Positions 34,071 to 42,881 of a DNA stretch of 64,000 nt are shown one piece after another. A program made the translations under genes and the position numbers. The stretch comes from Eubacterium xylanophilum ATCC 35991 (lineage in GTDB: Bacteria > Bacillota > Clostridia > Lachnospirales > Lachnospiraceae). Where the stretch lies: the NCBI RefSeq assembly GCF_000518685.1, contig NZ_JAEB01000017.1, positions 1 to 64,000 on the forward strand, read 5' to 3'. The first letter of the stretch is position 1; the number at the start of each line of letters is the position of its first letter. A model generated the notes under the pieces. That model saw only the letters and a program-made list of their open reading frames with translations, did no database searches and was not told where the DNA came from.

Positions 34071-34087
34071 AACTCTTAAACTTATAG
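33107..34087 (+). CDS. WYL-domain transcriptional regulator, copy 1
   Basis: The ATG at 33092 contains its own GGAGG, so the GTG at 33107 is the likely start (326 residues). The N-terminal 80 residues form a winged helix-turn-helix (SLAMIQEELKKYNIEADRRV, then LYEDFDALRDFG). The WYL domain follows with YYEVSPWALFWDNDKYYMVA and the RVDKM block, then a WCX-type extension. WYL regulators sense nucleic-acid signals and often control phage-defence operons. It is almost identical to the protein encoded at 35661, and the phosphorothioation operon lies downstream of that one. Confidence 0.92.
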   Translation: MAKRANQKVKVLYLYKIMREKTDKEHGLSLAMIQEELKKYNIEADRRVLYEDFDALRDFGADIKKVGNGPQTRYYMVNSRFELAELKLLIDAVQASRFLTTKKTEALISKLAKANDNYDASLLKRQVYVADRIKNMNDSIYDTTDVIHTAINDNKMITFQYFSWNVKKEMELRHDGAYYEVSPWALFWDNDKYYMVAYDFNDRKIKHYRVDKMLNVSLTDKKRKGVKAFEKLNKSTYTQKHFGMFGGEEVTVTLECNNDMANVIIDRFGRNIDIKLIDDEKFRVDVDVVMSDKFLAWVIAMGGEVKVVAPEGAVEKMRELGKLLNL

Positions 34088-34104
34088 AAGGAGAATGCAA
34101 ATCT

Positions 34105-34128
34105 ATAACAAATTGAGATTTGTAGGGG
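34105..34128 (+). repeat. Junction repeat, right-type end
   Basis: ATAACAAATTGAGATTTGTA followed by GGGG, close to the right end of element A. It lies between the WYL gene 1 and the RhuM gene, 40 bases before the latter. Confidence 0.55.
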
Positions 34129-34167
34129 TAATGAAGAACAACAATTATTAGCGGAGATATTGTGAAA

Positions 34168-35073
34168 ATGAGTAATGAGAACAACAAATCAGAAATAATA
34201 ATTTATAACACAGAAGATGGTAAATGCAAAGTGGATGTTAGGCTTGAAGAGGATACAGTATGGCTGACTCAGGAGCAAATGTCAGAATTATTTCAAAAAG
34301 CTAAATCTACAATCAATGAGCATATTCAAAATATCTATGCTGATGGGGAATTGATGCGTGAGAACACATTGAGAAAATTCGGAAATTCCGAATTTTCTAC
34401 CAAACCAACCAATTATTATAATTTGGATATGATTATATCTGTTGGGTATAGGGTGAAATCACAAAGGGGTGTTCAATTTAGAATATGGGCAAGTTCGATT
34501 CTTAAGGAATATCTCAAAAAGGGTTTTGTAATGGATGATGAACGTCTAAAGAATCTTGGGGGTGGTGGATACTTTAAGGAGTTGCTTGAAAGAATTAGAG
34601 ATATTCGTGCTTCTGAAAAAGTATTCTATCGACAAGTCTTGGAGATATATGCAACCAGTATCGACTATGACCCTAAAGTTGAAGAATCCATAATATTCTT
34701 TAAAAAGGTTCAGAACAAGATTCATTATGCAGTTTCAGGTGAGACTGCAGCAGAAGTAATTTATAGCAGGGCAGACGCTGAAAAAGAGCTGCGTGCTATG
34801 GGGCAACTAGTTTCAGGGTATTTGGATTTTGCAGAACGTCAGGCCGAAAGGGAGATACCAATGACAATGTCTGATTGGTCTAAACATTTGGATGGTATAT
34901 TAACATCAACAGGCGAGCAGTTGCTGGTTGGTAATGGAACAATTTCACATGCACAGGCAATGCAAAAAGCTGAGAATGAGTATAAAAAGTATAAACAAAA
35001 AACTCTTAGTGATGTAGAGAAGGATTATCTCAACAGCATTGAAGAAATCAGTGCTAAATGTTTTAAAAAGTAG
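34168..35073 (+). CDS. RhuM family protein
   Basis: The 301-residue product starts at ATG 34168 (or GTG 34162). It reads VDVRLEEDTVWLTQEQMSEL, then FQKAKSTINEHIQNIYADGE, YYNLDMIISVGYRVKSQRGV and QFRIWASSILKEYLKKGFVM, the RhuM core resembling phage antirepressor/KilA-N domains. About 25 residues usual for the family seem to be missing after RADAEKELRAMGQ. A Fic part follows in a shifted frame from 35039, so this may be the first half of a broken RhuM-Fic fusion. Function is unknown; RhuM genes travel with mobile DNA. Confidence 0.8.
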   Translation: MSNENNKSEIIIYNTEDGKCKVDVRLEEDTVWLTQEQMSELFQKAKSTINEHIQNIYADGELMRENTLRKFGNSEFSTKPTNYYNLDMIISVGYRVKSQRGVQFRIWASSILKEYLKKGFVMDDERLKNLGGGGYFKELLERIRDIRASEKVFYRQVLEIYATSIDYDPKVEESIIFFKKVQNKIHYAVSGETAAEVIYSRADAEKELRAMGQLVSGYLDFAERQAEREIPMTMSDWSKHLDGILTSTGEQLLVGNGTISHAQAMQKAENEYKKYKQKTLSDVEKDYLNSIEEISAKCFKK

Positions 35074-35299
35074 ATATAAGCAGAATGAGAATGAAATTGA
35101 CGAGAAATTATGTAGAAAGATTTGTAGGGATGCTTATCCATCTTTGGAAGAGAAAGCAGCCAATCTATTGTATTTCATGATAAAGGATTATCCATATAGT
35201 GATGGTGCACTTGTAGCATTAACTCTTATGATTGCTGAATCTCGACCAGATGAAAAGGATATTATGGTCGCATTAGTTATGAATATCCTCGAGTTGTAA
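35039..35299 (+). pseudogene. Fic-domain remnant, frameshifted and missing its core
   Basis: The frame reads AYPSLEEKAANLLYFMIKDY, then PYSDGALVALTLMIAESRPD. In RhuM-linked Fic proteins the part after YPYSDG continues NKRIGAFLF. Here it jumps directly to the C-terminal ALVALTL block, so the catalytic anion hole is lost. It overlaps the RhuM end in another frame. No activity is expected. Confidence 0.75.
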
Positions 35300-36625
35300 A
35301 ATCACTCGCCCAAACAGAGTTGGGCGTAGATGGGTTGAATTGTAATAACATATTTGCACATTGCACTTTTGGCTTTATGTGTCTGTTAAAACCGACAGAG
35401 ATTCTTGAAAAATATCTTTTTTTGGCGTGGGTGTTGTGATATAATATAAGTTAGGATTTTTCTATACAAATCCAAGCGATTTTCGGTAGGAAAAGCCTAG
35501 TGTAGAAAAGCACGGACTTGGAAGATATTTGCTGGTGTCAATAGACGTTTGGAGCGCTTTGATGGGAGCAAATGGATATGAGGAGGAATTAACTAAGGCA
35601 AAAGTCTTGGGTGGCGAAGCACACATATATGCAGATATGTAGTATATGCGGAGGTATTTGGTGGCAAAACGAGCAAATCAAAAGGTAAAGGTCTTGTACC
35701 TTTACAAAATCATGAGAGAGAAGACGGACAAGGAGCACGGGCTGTCTCTTGCAATGATTCAGGAAGAACTAAAAAAATATAATATTGAAGCCGATAGGCG
35801 AGTTCTCTATGAGGATTTTGACGCACTTAGGAATTTTGGTGCCGACATCAAAAAAGTGGGAAATGGTCCGCAAACCAGATACTACATGGTCAATAGCCGC
35901 TTCGAACTTGCAGAGCTAAAGCTTCTTATCGATGCAGTGCAGGCATCAAGGTTTCTAACTACAAAGAAAACAGAAGCCTTAATCAGTAAGCTTGCAAAAG
36001 CAAATGATAACTATGATGCGTCACTCCTAAAACGCCAGGTCTATGTGGCAGATCGAATCAAAAACATGAATGATAGCATCTATGACACAACAGATGTGAT
36101 TCATACAGCTATCAATGATAATAAGATGATTATGTTCCAATACTTCTCTTGGAATGTGAAAAAAGAAATGGAACTGAGACATGATGGTGCATACTATGAA
36201 GTAAGCCCATGGGCTTTGTTCTGGGATAATGATAAGTACTACATGGTTGCTTATGATTTCAACGATAGAAAAATTAAGCACTACCGCGTAGACAAGATGC
36301 TTAATGTCTCCCTGACAGACAAGAAGCGTAAAGGTGTAAAAGCCTTCGAAAAAATCAACAAAAGCACTTACACACAGAAACACTTTGGAATGTTTGGTGG
36401 AGATGAGGTTACAGTAACCTTGGAGTGCAGTAATGATATGGCGAATGTTATCATCGATAGGTTTGGCAGGAATATTGATATCAAACTGGTTGATAAAGAG
36501 AAGTTCAGGGTGGATGTAGATGTTGTGATGAGTGATAAGTTCCTGGCGTGGGTGATTGCGCTGGGGGGAGAAGTTAAGGTTGTGGCGCCGGAGAGTGCGG
36601 TTGATAGGATGAGAGAGATGTTTAA
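35270..36625 (+). repeat. Direct repeat copy 2
   Basis: The counterpart of 32715-34070. The copies differ mostly at third codon positions and in the leader loop, so both WYL genes have stayed under selection or the duplication is young. Confidence 0.92.
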
Positions 36626-36641
36626 GGCATCTATTAAATAA
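35661..36641 (+). CDS. WYL-domain transcriptional regulator, copy 2
   Basis: The GTG at 35661 is chosen as for copy 1. The 326-residue protein differs at about 15 positions, mainly at the C-terminus (DRMREMFKASIK). Winged helix, WYL core and C-terminal extension are all intact. It ends 26 bases before the PAPS-reductase-like gene that opens the phosphorothioation operon. Its position makes it the natural candidate to control the operon, though no operator could be defined. Confidence 0.92.
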   Translation: MAKRANQKVKVLYLYKIMREKTDKEHGLSLAMIQEELKKYNIEADRRVLYEDFDALRNFGADIKKVGNGPQTRYYMVNSRFELAELKLLIDAVQASRFLTTKKTEALISKLAKANDNYDASLLKRQVYVADRIKNMNDSIYDTTDVIHTAINDNKMIMFQYFSWNVKKEMELRHDGAYYEVSPWALFWDNDKYYMVAYDFNDRKIKHYRVDKMLNVSLTDKKRKGVKAFEKINKSTYTQKHFGMFGGDEVTVTLECSNDMANVIIDRFGRNIDIKLVDKEKFRVDVDVVMSDKFLAWVIALGGEVKVVAPESAVDRMREMFKASIK

Positions 36642-36667
36642 TAAGAATTTTAGAAAGAAATAGTAAT

Positions 36668-38428
36668 ATGATAGAATATAAATGTCCAAAACATAATTGC
36701 ATAACAAGAAATGGCGTATGCACTGAGTTTGATATTGATCCAGACACAGGGAAAAAGGTGCAATGTACTGTGGCTCCTGTTATGTCTTCGTCTGTGTATT
36801 GGTGTGAGGAATGTGGAGTGCCTATTTTTTATCCAAAGTGTAATATATGCGGTAAGGATGCTTCGTATATTGCTACTGATATTAGGCCAGTGTTCCCTGA
36901 AGAAAAATTGTTGCTCGCTGTATTGTTAAAAAAGGATAATCCACTATGCTTTGAGGATTGTTCTGTATGGAACACTGCTAACTATTACATTGTTGATGGA
37001 GATAAGATTAAGGTTTCAATCAAAGATTATAATAGTATGTTTTTAGAAGATGTAGCGAAGGTTAGAGAGAGAGTAGAAGAGTATTCTGGGAAACTTGATT
37101 ACAGCAAGTTCGAAAGTATTATCAATAAGTTTATAGATGCTAACTCTCAACGATATGATGAAATAACAACTGAAGCAATTAGTTACATACAAGGATATAC
37201 GGATAAATATACCTATGAGGATATGTTTGTGTCCTTTAGTGGTGGTAAGGATTCAACGGTAGTGTCAAGTTTAGTTGAGGATTCGTTTCCGGGAAAGAAT
37301 GTTGTGAGAATATTTGGAGATACTACGCTTGAGTTCCCACTTACATACGAATATAGGAAGAGGTATGCCAAAGAACATAGAGGAATATTCAATATTGTAA
37401 GAGCAAAGAATCATGAAAAGAATTTTGAAGAGTTGTGTAAGCAGATTGGACCTCCAAGTAGAGTTATGAGGTGGTGTTGTACTGTTTTTAAAACAGGGGC
37501 AATTACTAAAACATTAGAATCTGTTTTTAAGGATAGGACTAATATATTATCATTTCAAGGGATTAGGAGGAGTGAATCTGCAAGTAGAAGTAAGTATGAA
37601 AGAGAGAGTGAAAGCCCTAAAATTACAAAACAGACAGTCGCATTACCGATTGTAGATTGGTTAGATTTTGACGTATGGCTTTATATCCTTACAAAGAAGA
37701 TAGATTTTAATGAAGCGTATAGACTAGGATATTCTAGAGTAGGATGTTGGTGCTGCCCTAATAATGGAGGGTGGTCGGAATTCTTATCTAAAGTATATAT
37801 GCCTGAACAGTATGAGAATTGGCGAAATCTGCTAATAGATTTTGCTAAGAGTATAGGCAAGCCGGATGCAGAAGATTATGTGGATGGAGGCTTTTGGAAG
37901 GCGAGACAAGGAGGAAATGGTTTAGAGATAGCTCAAAAGTCTATAGTGACATTTGAACCTTGTGCTACTGAGGACAACGCTTTTAATTATGATCTGCAGC
38001 GTCCTATTACTGATGAATTATATGAATTGTTTAAGCCTTTTGGATATATCAATAAAGACTTGGGTAATAAACGTTTGGGTGAAGTATATGTTATGAATAA
38101 AAAGGGGGAGGTTGTCTTAGTTCTTAAAGGAAGAATAGGTCAGACTAAACTCAAAGTTATGATAAAGAAGATTAACATTGCTAAAGCAAGGTCACTATCT
38201 GTTGCAGAAGGCAAAATACAGTGTCAGTTAACTAAGTATCAGATGTGTCTAGGGTGCAAAGCATGTGAGAGTGTTTGCAAACATGGAGCAATTTCAATTC
38301 ACGAAGACAGTAATGGTAATATAGAGTATAAAATTGATGATGAAAAGTGCGTACGCTGCGCAGAGTGTGTTTCTCATTTTAATGCAGGATGTTATATGCG
38401 AAAAGTATTAACGATTAGGAGAAGTTGA
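36668..38428 (+). CDS. sspD: SspD-like PAPS-reductase-family protein with ferredoxin tail
   Basis: The 586-residue protein has a Cys-rich N-terminus with a zinc-ribbon-like CEECG..CNICG (residues 46-61). The PP-loop ATP pyrophosphatase motif FVSFSGGKDSTV (191-196 for SGGKDS) follows, with WCCTVFKTGAI and RRSESASRSKYE, as in DndC/SspD/PAPS reductases. The C-terminus is a ferredoxin with CLGCKACESVCKHG and a second, altered CVRCAECVSHFNAGC. In SspABCD systems SspD activates the DNA backbone with ATP so sulfur can replace oxygen. Gene order with DUF4007, a large ATPase and a cysteine desulfurase supports SspD over DndC. It opens the operon. Confidence 0.9.
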   Translation: MIEYKCPKHNCITRNGVCTEFDIDPDTGKKVQCTVAPVMSSSVYWCEECGVPIFYPKCNICGKDASYIATDIRPVFPEEKLLLAVLLKKDNPLCFEDCSVWNTANYYIVDGDKIKVSIKDYNSMFLEDVAKVRERVEEYSGKLDYSKFESIINKFIDANSQRYDEITTEAISYIQGYTDKYTYEDMFVSFSGGKDSTVVSSLVEDSFPGKNVVRIFGDTTLEFPLTYEYRKRYAKEHRGIFNIVRAKNHEKNFEELCKQIGPPSRVMRWCCTVFKTGAITKTLESVFKDRTNILSFQGIRRSESASRSKYERESESPKITKQTVALPIVDWLDFDVWLYILTKKIDFNEAYRLGYSRVGCWCCPNNGGWSEFLSKVYMPEQYENWRNLLIDFAKSIGKPDAEDYVDGGFWKARQGGNGLEIAQKSIVTFEPCATEDNAFNYDLQRPITDELYELFKPFGYINKDLGNKRLGEVYVMNKKGEVVLVLKGRIGQTKLKVMIKKINIAKARSLSVAEGKIQCQLTKYQMCLGCKACESVCKHGAISIHEDSNGNIEYKIDDEKCVRCAECVSHFNAGCYMRKVLTIRRS

Positions 38429-38429
38429 T

Positions 38430-39311
38430 ATGGCTACTACAAAGTACAAAATTTCAGGTCATGAAAAGTTTGCTTTTCGTGATGGATGGTTAGAAAAAGG
38501 TATTGATTTGCTTATAAATAATGAGTCAAACCTTGATGAAGAAAAGTATTTAGATGCGAGTGAGTTTAATAAAATAGAAGCTGCTGATAAGCTTGGAGTT
38601 GGATCTAACATGGTCAAATCTATCCGATATTGGATGAATGCGTGTGGATTAATTGAAAGAAATGGTAATAAGTATGTTTTGAGTAAACTCGCCAAGATAT
38701 TTCACGAAAAAGATAGGTATTTTGAAGATCCTTTTACCTGGTGGGTTATTCATTCTAATCTTGTTAACAACAAAAACGATGCGATTGTTTGGTATTTGTT
38801 TTTTAATAAGATAAAAGTAGATTCCTATACAAAGGAAGAGATAGTTCAAGAGCTAAAAAAAGAACTAGATGCTCTGATGGGTAGTGGTTATAGTGATAAA
38901 TCATTAAAGGATTCGGTGGATGTCCTCATAAAAATGTACACTAAAGATATTAAGAGAAAAGATGACCCAGAAGATAAAAATATATGTCCACTCGCTTATT
39001 TAAATCTAATCAAAAGGGATGAGAAGGGATACGCTAACCAACAAGTTGGTATAAATGATATAAATAGTGAGCTGGTTTTGTATGAGCTATCAAGGATGTT
39101 TAATGGTGAGAAAACATTAAGTATCGATAGGATTCTATCAGGAGAATGTGGAATTAACAATATTTATCATATTAACAGAATGGTGTTAAATCAACTTCTT
39201 GATGAATTAGAGTCAAAGGAATATATAAGAATAAATAGAACTGCGGGATTGGACGTTGTATATGATGAGAATATTCCGTCTACAGAAGAAATAGTAAAGA
39301 ATCATTATTGA
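38430..39311 (+). CDS. sspB: SspB-like DUF4007 protein
   Basis: The 293-residue product begins YKISGHEKFAFRDGWLEKGI, the DUF4007 signature. A helix-turn-helix-like region (ASEFNKIEAADKLGVGSNMV) and FTWWVIHSNLVNN follow. In SspABCD systems the DUF4007 protein SspB is the DNA nickase needed to insert sulfur in one strand. Only 1 base separates it from the PAPS-reductase gene and 15 bases from the ATPase gene, so it is in one transcript. Residues for nicking cannot be pinned down. Confidence 0.88.
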   Translation: MATTKYKISGHEKFAFRDGWLEKGIDLLINNESNLDEEKYLDASEFNKIEAADKLGVGSNMVKSIRYWMNACGLIERNGNKYVLSKLAKIFHEKDRYFEDPFTWWVIHSNLVNNKNDAIVWYLFFNKIKVDSYTKEEIVQELKKELDALMGSGYSDKSLKDSVDVLIKMYTKDIKRKDDPEDKNICPLAYLNLIKRDEKGYANQQVGINDINSELVLYELSRMFNGEKTLSIDRILSGECGINNIYHINRMVLNQLLDELESKEYIRINRTAGLDVVYDENIPSTEEIVKNHY

Positions 39312-39326
39312 TAAGGTGGTCAAAAG

Positions 39327-42300
39327 ATGGCTTTAGTAAAAAGTATAAAAGAAATAGTTAATATAAATGAGAATTACAGAAATTCAATTAATCTGTATTT
39401 GGATTTGAACAAGGAAGAGAAAATTGAGAGTTATTTACCAACTTCCTCTTCTTTGAGTGTCCTAAATGATTATGTTGAAGCTATTGATAAGAATGTAAGG
39501 CATTCAACAGTACTTATTGGACCCTATGGAAAGGGAAAATCAATACTTCTTTTGGTAATGATGGCATTAATTAGTATGGATAATAATGACACTGTTAAAT
39601 CATTGATAAAAAGAATAAAAGAGGTAGATTCGAATGTAGCTAAAACTATTGAAAGAGTAAGAAAAAATGGTAAATATTTGCCAATAATCGTAATGGGTAG
39701 TCAGGATGATTTGAATCAAACATTCATGGTTGCACTTAATGATGCACTTAAAAGAGAAGGTGTGCAAGATATAATGCCTGAGACATACTATAGTTGCGCC
39801 TTAGACTCGATTGAAAAGTGGAAAAAGGGCTATAAGGAGACATATAATCAATTTATAGAGTTTCTTAAGATTAAAAAGTTGAGCCCTAGATCCTTTGCTA
39901 ACATGCTCAAAAAGTGTGATAAGGATGCATTAGACATGTTTCGAGATATTTATCCTAAACTTACATCGGGATCTGATTTTAACCCATTAGTTGGCGGTGA
40001 TGTAATTGCCATGTATAAAAGCGTTACAGATTCTCTCAAAGAAGAGTATGGATATGCGGGTGTATACATTATATTTGACGAATTCAGTAAGTATATTGAA
40101 AGTCAAGATAAGGAACTTGCCGGAAACAATATGAAAGTAATCCAGGATTTATGTGAGTTGGCTAATGATTCAGATAAGAGCAATATGTACTTTACTTTGG
40201 TTGCGCATAAGTCTATCAAAGAATACGGCAATCATTTATCGAAGGAGATTATAAATGCATATACCGGGATAGAAGGTCGTATTTCGGAAGTTTATTTTAC
40301 TACATCAGCCAAGAACAGTTACGAGCTTATTCAAAATGCTATTAATTGCGATACCAATAAGCTTGATAGTTTGCCTGTTGCAAAGACATGGTTTTCTGAG
40401 GATAAAATTATTGATATGTCAAGATTGGCTCCATTTTCAAGCTTTACTGAAGATGACTTTGAAAGGATTGTATATAAAGGGTGCTATCCGTTGACGCCGA
40501 TTGCCACCTATTCATTGTTGAATATAAGCGAAAAAGTAGCTCAGAACGAAAGAACTTTGTTTACATTTATTTCAAATGATGAAGTAAGTAGTCTAAGACG
40601 ATTTATTACTAATCAACAAGATGGTCAGTGGTATGTTTCGCCTGATGTGGTTTATGATTATTTCAAAAATATTTTTAAGAAAGATATTGATAATGAGTAT
40701 GTTCACAATGAGTGGATTAATGCTGATTTTGCTTTAAAAAAAGCAGAAAATGAGGATCAAAAGAAGATTCTTAAGCTTATTGCGTTGATTAATATCATTA
40801 ATAACCCGGATGAATTATCTGCTACGGCGGATGTCTTAACAAAGTATTCAATGGCCTTAGAAGCAAGTGAGGCATTAGAACAGCTAGAACGAAACAAGAT
40901 TATATATAAAAAAGCATCAACCGGAAGTTATACTTTTAAAACAAGAGCTGGGATTGAATTAAAGAAAGAGCTTAAAGTAAGAAGGAAGAACTCTGCTAAT
41001 ACTGTAGAGATTTTTGAAAATATCAGTGAAATGCAATATGTATTTCCTAAACAATACAACTATGATTATTGTATGACAAGATATTTTAGAAGTGTTTATA
41101 TGGATGTTGCTGAGTTCATGGGTATGAACGACGTCAGTGTTATTTTTAACAATGGATTGTACCAAGACGGAATGATAGTCTATCTATATAGGACTAACAG
41201 TGATATTAATAATGAAACTGTTCTTGAAAAGATTAAGGAAGTCAGGACTCATAATATTGTTTTTGTTATTGCAAGTGTTACCCTTAAGGAAGGAACTCTT
41301 AAATCAATTATTAATTATGAGGCACTTCAAAGTATAAAGAGTGATTCACTCTTTATGAAAGAAAATGAAGTTTTGAATAATGAGCTAGAGCTGATGATTG
41401 ATGATGTTAAAGCTGACATACTATCGTTTATTTCAAGAGCTTTTGGAGCACGTTCTAAAGCACATGTTGTCTATTACAATGGAATAGAATGGATTATCGA
41501 TAATAAGATAAAGACTGAAAAGGCTGTCGATGTTGTGTGCAAGCGTTTGTATAGCAAGACCTTGATAATCAAAAATGAGATGATTAACAAGCAATTCGTT
41601 ACAACATCACCTATAAAGAAGGCGAGAAAAACTATTATTGCTAAATTGTTGAATCATGAGTCGTGTGAGGAGTATTTAAAGGGTACTGCACCGGAAGCAA
41701 CGATTTACAGGGCGGTTTTAGAAAATACAGGAACAACTAAAAACTCAGCACAATCAGATATTGTGGAAAGGTTTGATGAATTCATAGAGTCTTGTGTTGA
41801 TCAAAAGAAAAAGCTATCTGGACTCGTTGATATATACTGTGGTGAGCAATATGGAATGAGGATGGGAGTATTCCCAATTATATTAGCGTACAAACTATCT
41901 AAAAGACCAGAAGATATTATAATATATCATAATGATAAGGAGATAAAGCTTGATGAAAATTCTGTTGTAGATATGGCAGAAAAATCACGTGAATATTCGA
42001 TTTTTATTTCCAGGTCAGATAACGAAAAGGAAAACTATTTGACTGATCTTTCAGAATTGTTTGATGTAAAAAATGGACTTAATCTGTCTGGAAATAGAAT
42101 AACCAATATCCTTACCTGTATGCAAAGATGGTATAGGTCATTACCTCAGGTTACTAAGAATATAAAGAAACCAATTATAGGGTTTGATAATCAAGAAACA
42201 GTGGCATTTTTACCTAAGCTGCGAGATTATTTGCAAGCCTTTGAGACTAATCCGTATGAATTATTGTTAGATAAATTGCCGAGCATGATAGGTAAAGGCG

Positions 42301-42881
42301 ATTTTTCAAAAACTGTGGATTGCTTGAGAGAATTAAAGAATAGTTTAGATAAGTATTATAACTTGTTAGAAAAACATGTTATCGAAAGGACACGTGAAGT
42401 TTTTAGCAAAGATAGCAAAGAAACTATGATTCATGCACTAAAAGACTGGTATGAGAAACAGAGTTATAATGCTAAACATAGTATTCATAGCTCATCGTCC
42501 ACAGAAATGATGAATTATATTAATGGAATCAATAATTACAATGAACCTAAGGTTGTTCAAAATCTATCGAAGATAGTGTCTGGAGCATATATCGATGTTT
42601 GGAACGATGAAACGTTTGAAGAATATGACACAAAGCTTCGTGATATAAAGAAAGAGATTGAATCTATAGGAGATGAGAATAATGGCGAGGAGTCCAGAAT
42701 TGTATTTGAAGATTCGGACGGTAATGAGATCGATTCAATACTATATCGTCCGACAGAAGATGGTTCTGTGTTCAAAAGTATTCTAGAAGATCATCTTGAA
42801 GATTTTGAAGATTTAGATGTCAATACCAAGGTAGCTGTGTTGGTAGAAATGATTAATAAAGTTACAAAGCGAGAGAGATGA
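39327..42881 (+). CDS. sspC: SspC-like large ATPase
   Basis: The 1184-residue protein has Walker A GPYGKGKS at residues 65-72 and a Walker B-like YIIFDEFSKYIES near 245. Long helical domains follow without other known motifs. It lies between the DUF4007 and desulfurase genes, the place of SspC, the ATPase of single-strand phosphorothioation. It resembles BREX BrxC-type P-loop proteins in size and style, which is the main alternative. Its last codon overlaps the desulfurase start (ATGA). GTGG lies before the ATG. Confidence 0.82.
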   Translation: MALVKSIKEIVNINENYRNSINLYLDLNKEEKIESYLPTSSSLSVLNDYVEAIDKNVRHSTVLIGPYGKGKSILLLVMMALISMDNNDTVKSLIKRIKEVDSNVAKTIERVRKNGKYLPIIVMGSQDDLNQTFMVALNDALKREGVQDIMPETYYSCALDSIEKWKKGYKETYNQFIEFLKIKKLSPRSFANMLKKCDKDALDMFRDIYPKLTSGSDFNPLVGGDVIAMYKSVTDSLKEEYGYAGVYIIFDEFSKYIESQDKELAGNNMKVIQDLCELANDSDKSNMYFTLVAHKSIKEYGNHLSKEIINAYTGIEGRISEVYFTTSAKNSYELIQNAINCDTNKLDSLPVAKTWFSEDKIIDMSRLAPFSSFTEDDFERIVYKGCYPLTPIATYSLLNISEKVAQNERTLFTFISNDEVSSLRRFITNQQDGQWYVSPDVVYDYFKNIFKKDIDNEYVHNEWINADFALKKAENEDQKKILKLIALINIINNPDELSATADVLTKYSMALEASEALEQLERNKIIYKKASTGSYTFKTRAGIELKKELKVRRKNSANTVEIFENISEMQYVFPKQYNYDYCMTRYFRSVYMDVAEFMGMNDVSVIFNNGLYQDGMIVYLYRTNSDINNETVLEKIKEVRTHNIVFVIASVTLKEGTLKSIINYEALQSIKSDSLFMKENEVLNNELELMIDDVKADILSFISRAFGARSKAHVVYYNGIEWIIDNKIKTEKAVDVVCKRLYSKTLIIKNEMINKQFVTTSPIKKARKTIIAKLLNHESCEEYLKGTAPEATIYRAVLENTGTTKNSAQSDIVERFDEFIESCVDQKKKLSGLVDIYCGEQYGMRMGVFPIILAYKLSKRPEDIIIYHNDKEIKLDENSVVDMAEKSREYSIFISRSDNEKENYLTDLSELFDVKNGLNLSGNRITNILTCMQRWYRSLPQVTKNIKKPIIGFDNQETVAFLPKLRDYLQAFETNPYELLLDKLPSMIGKGDFSKTVDCLRELKNSLDKYYNLLEKHVIERTREVFSKDSKETMIHALKDWYEKQSYNAKHSIHSSSSTEMMNYINGINNYNEPKVVQNLSKIVSGAYIDVWNDETFEEYDTKLRDIKKEIESIGDENNGEESRIVFEDSDGNEIDSILYRPTEDGSVFKSILEDHLEDFEDLDVNTKVAVLVEMINKVTKRER

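Noticed and set aside
36027-36707. Long open frame on the minus strand (226 codons)
   Set aside because: It lies opposite the WYL gene, has the composition of a shadow frame and no ribosome site. The same holds for all other minus-strand frames.
39327-42881. BREX system (BrxC-like ATPase)
   Set aside because: No PglZ, BrxL or PglX-type methyltransferase lies nearby. The desulfurase and PP-loop genes point to phosphorothioation.
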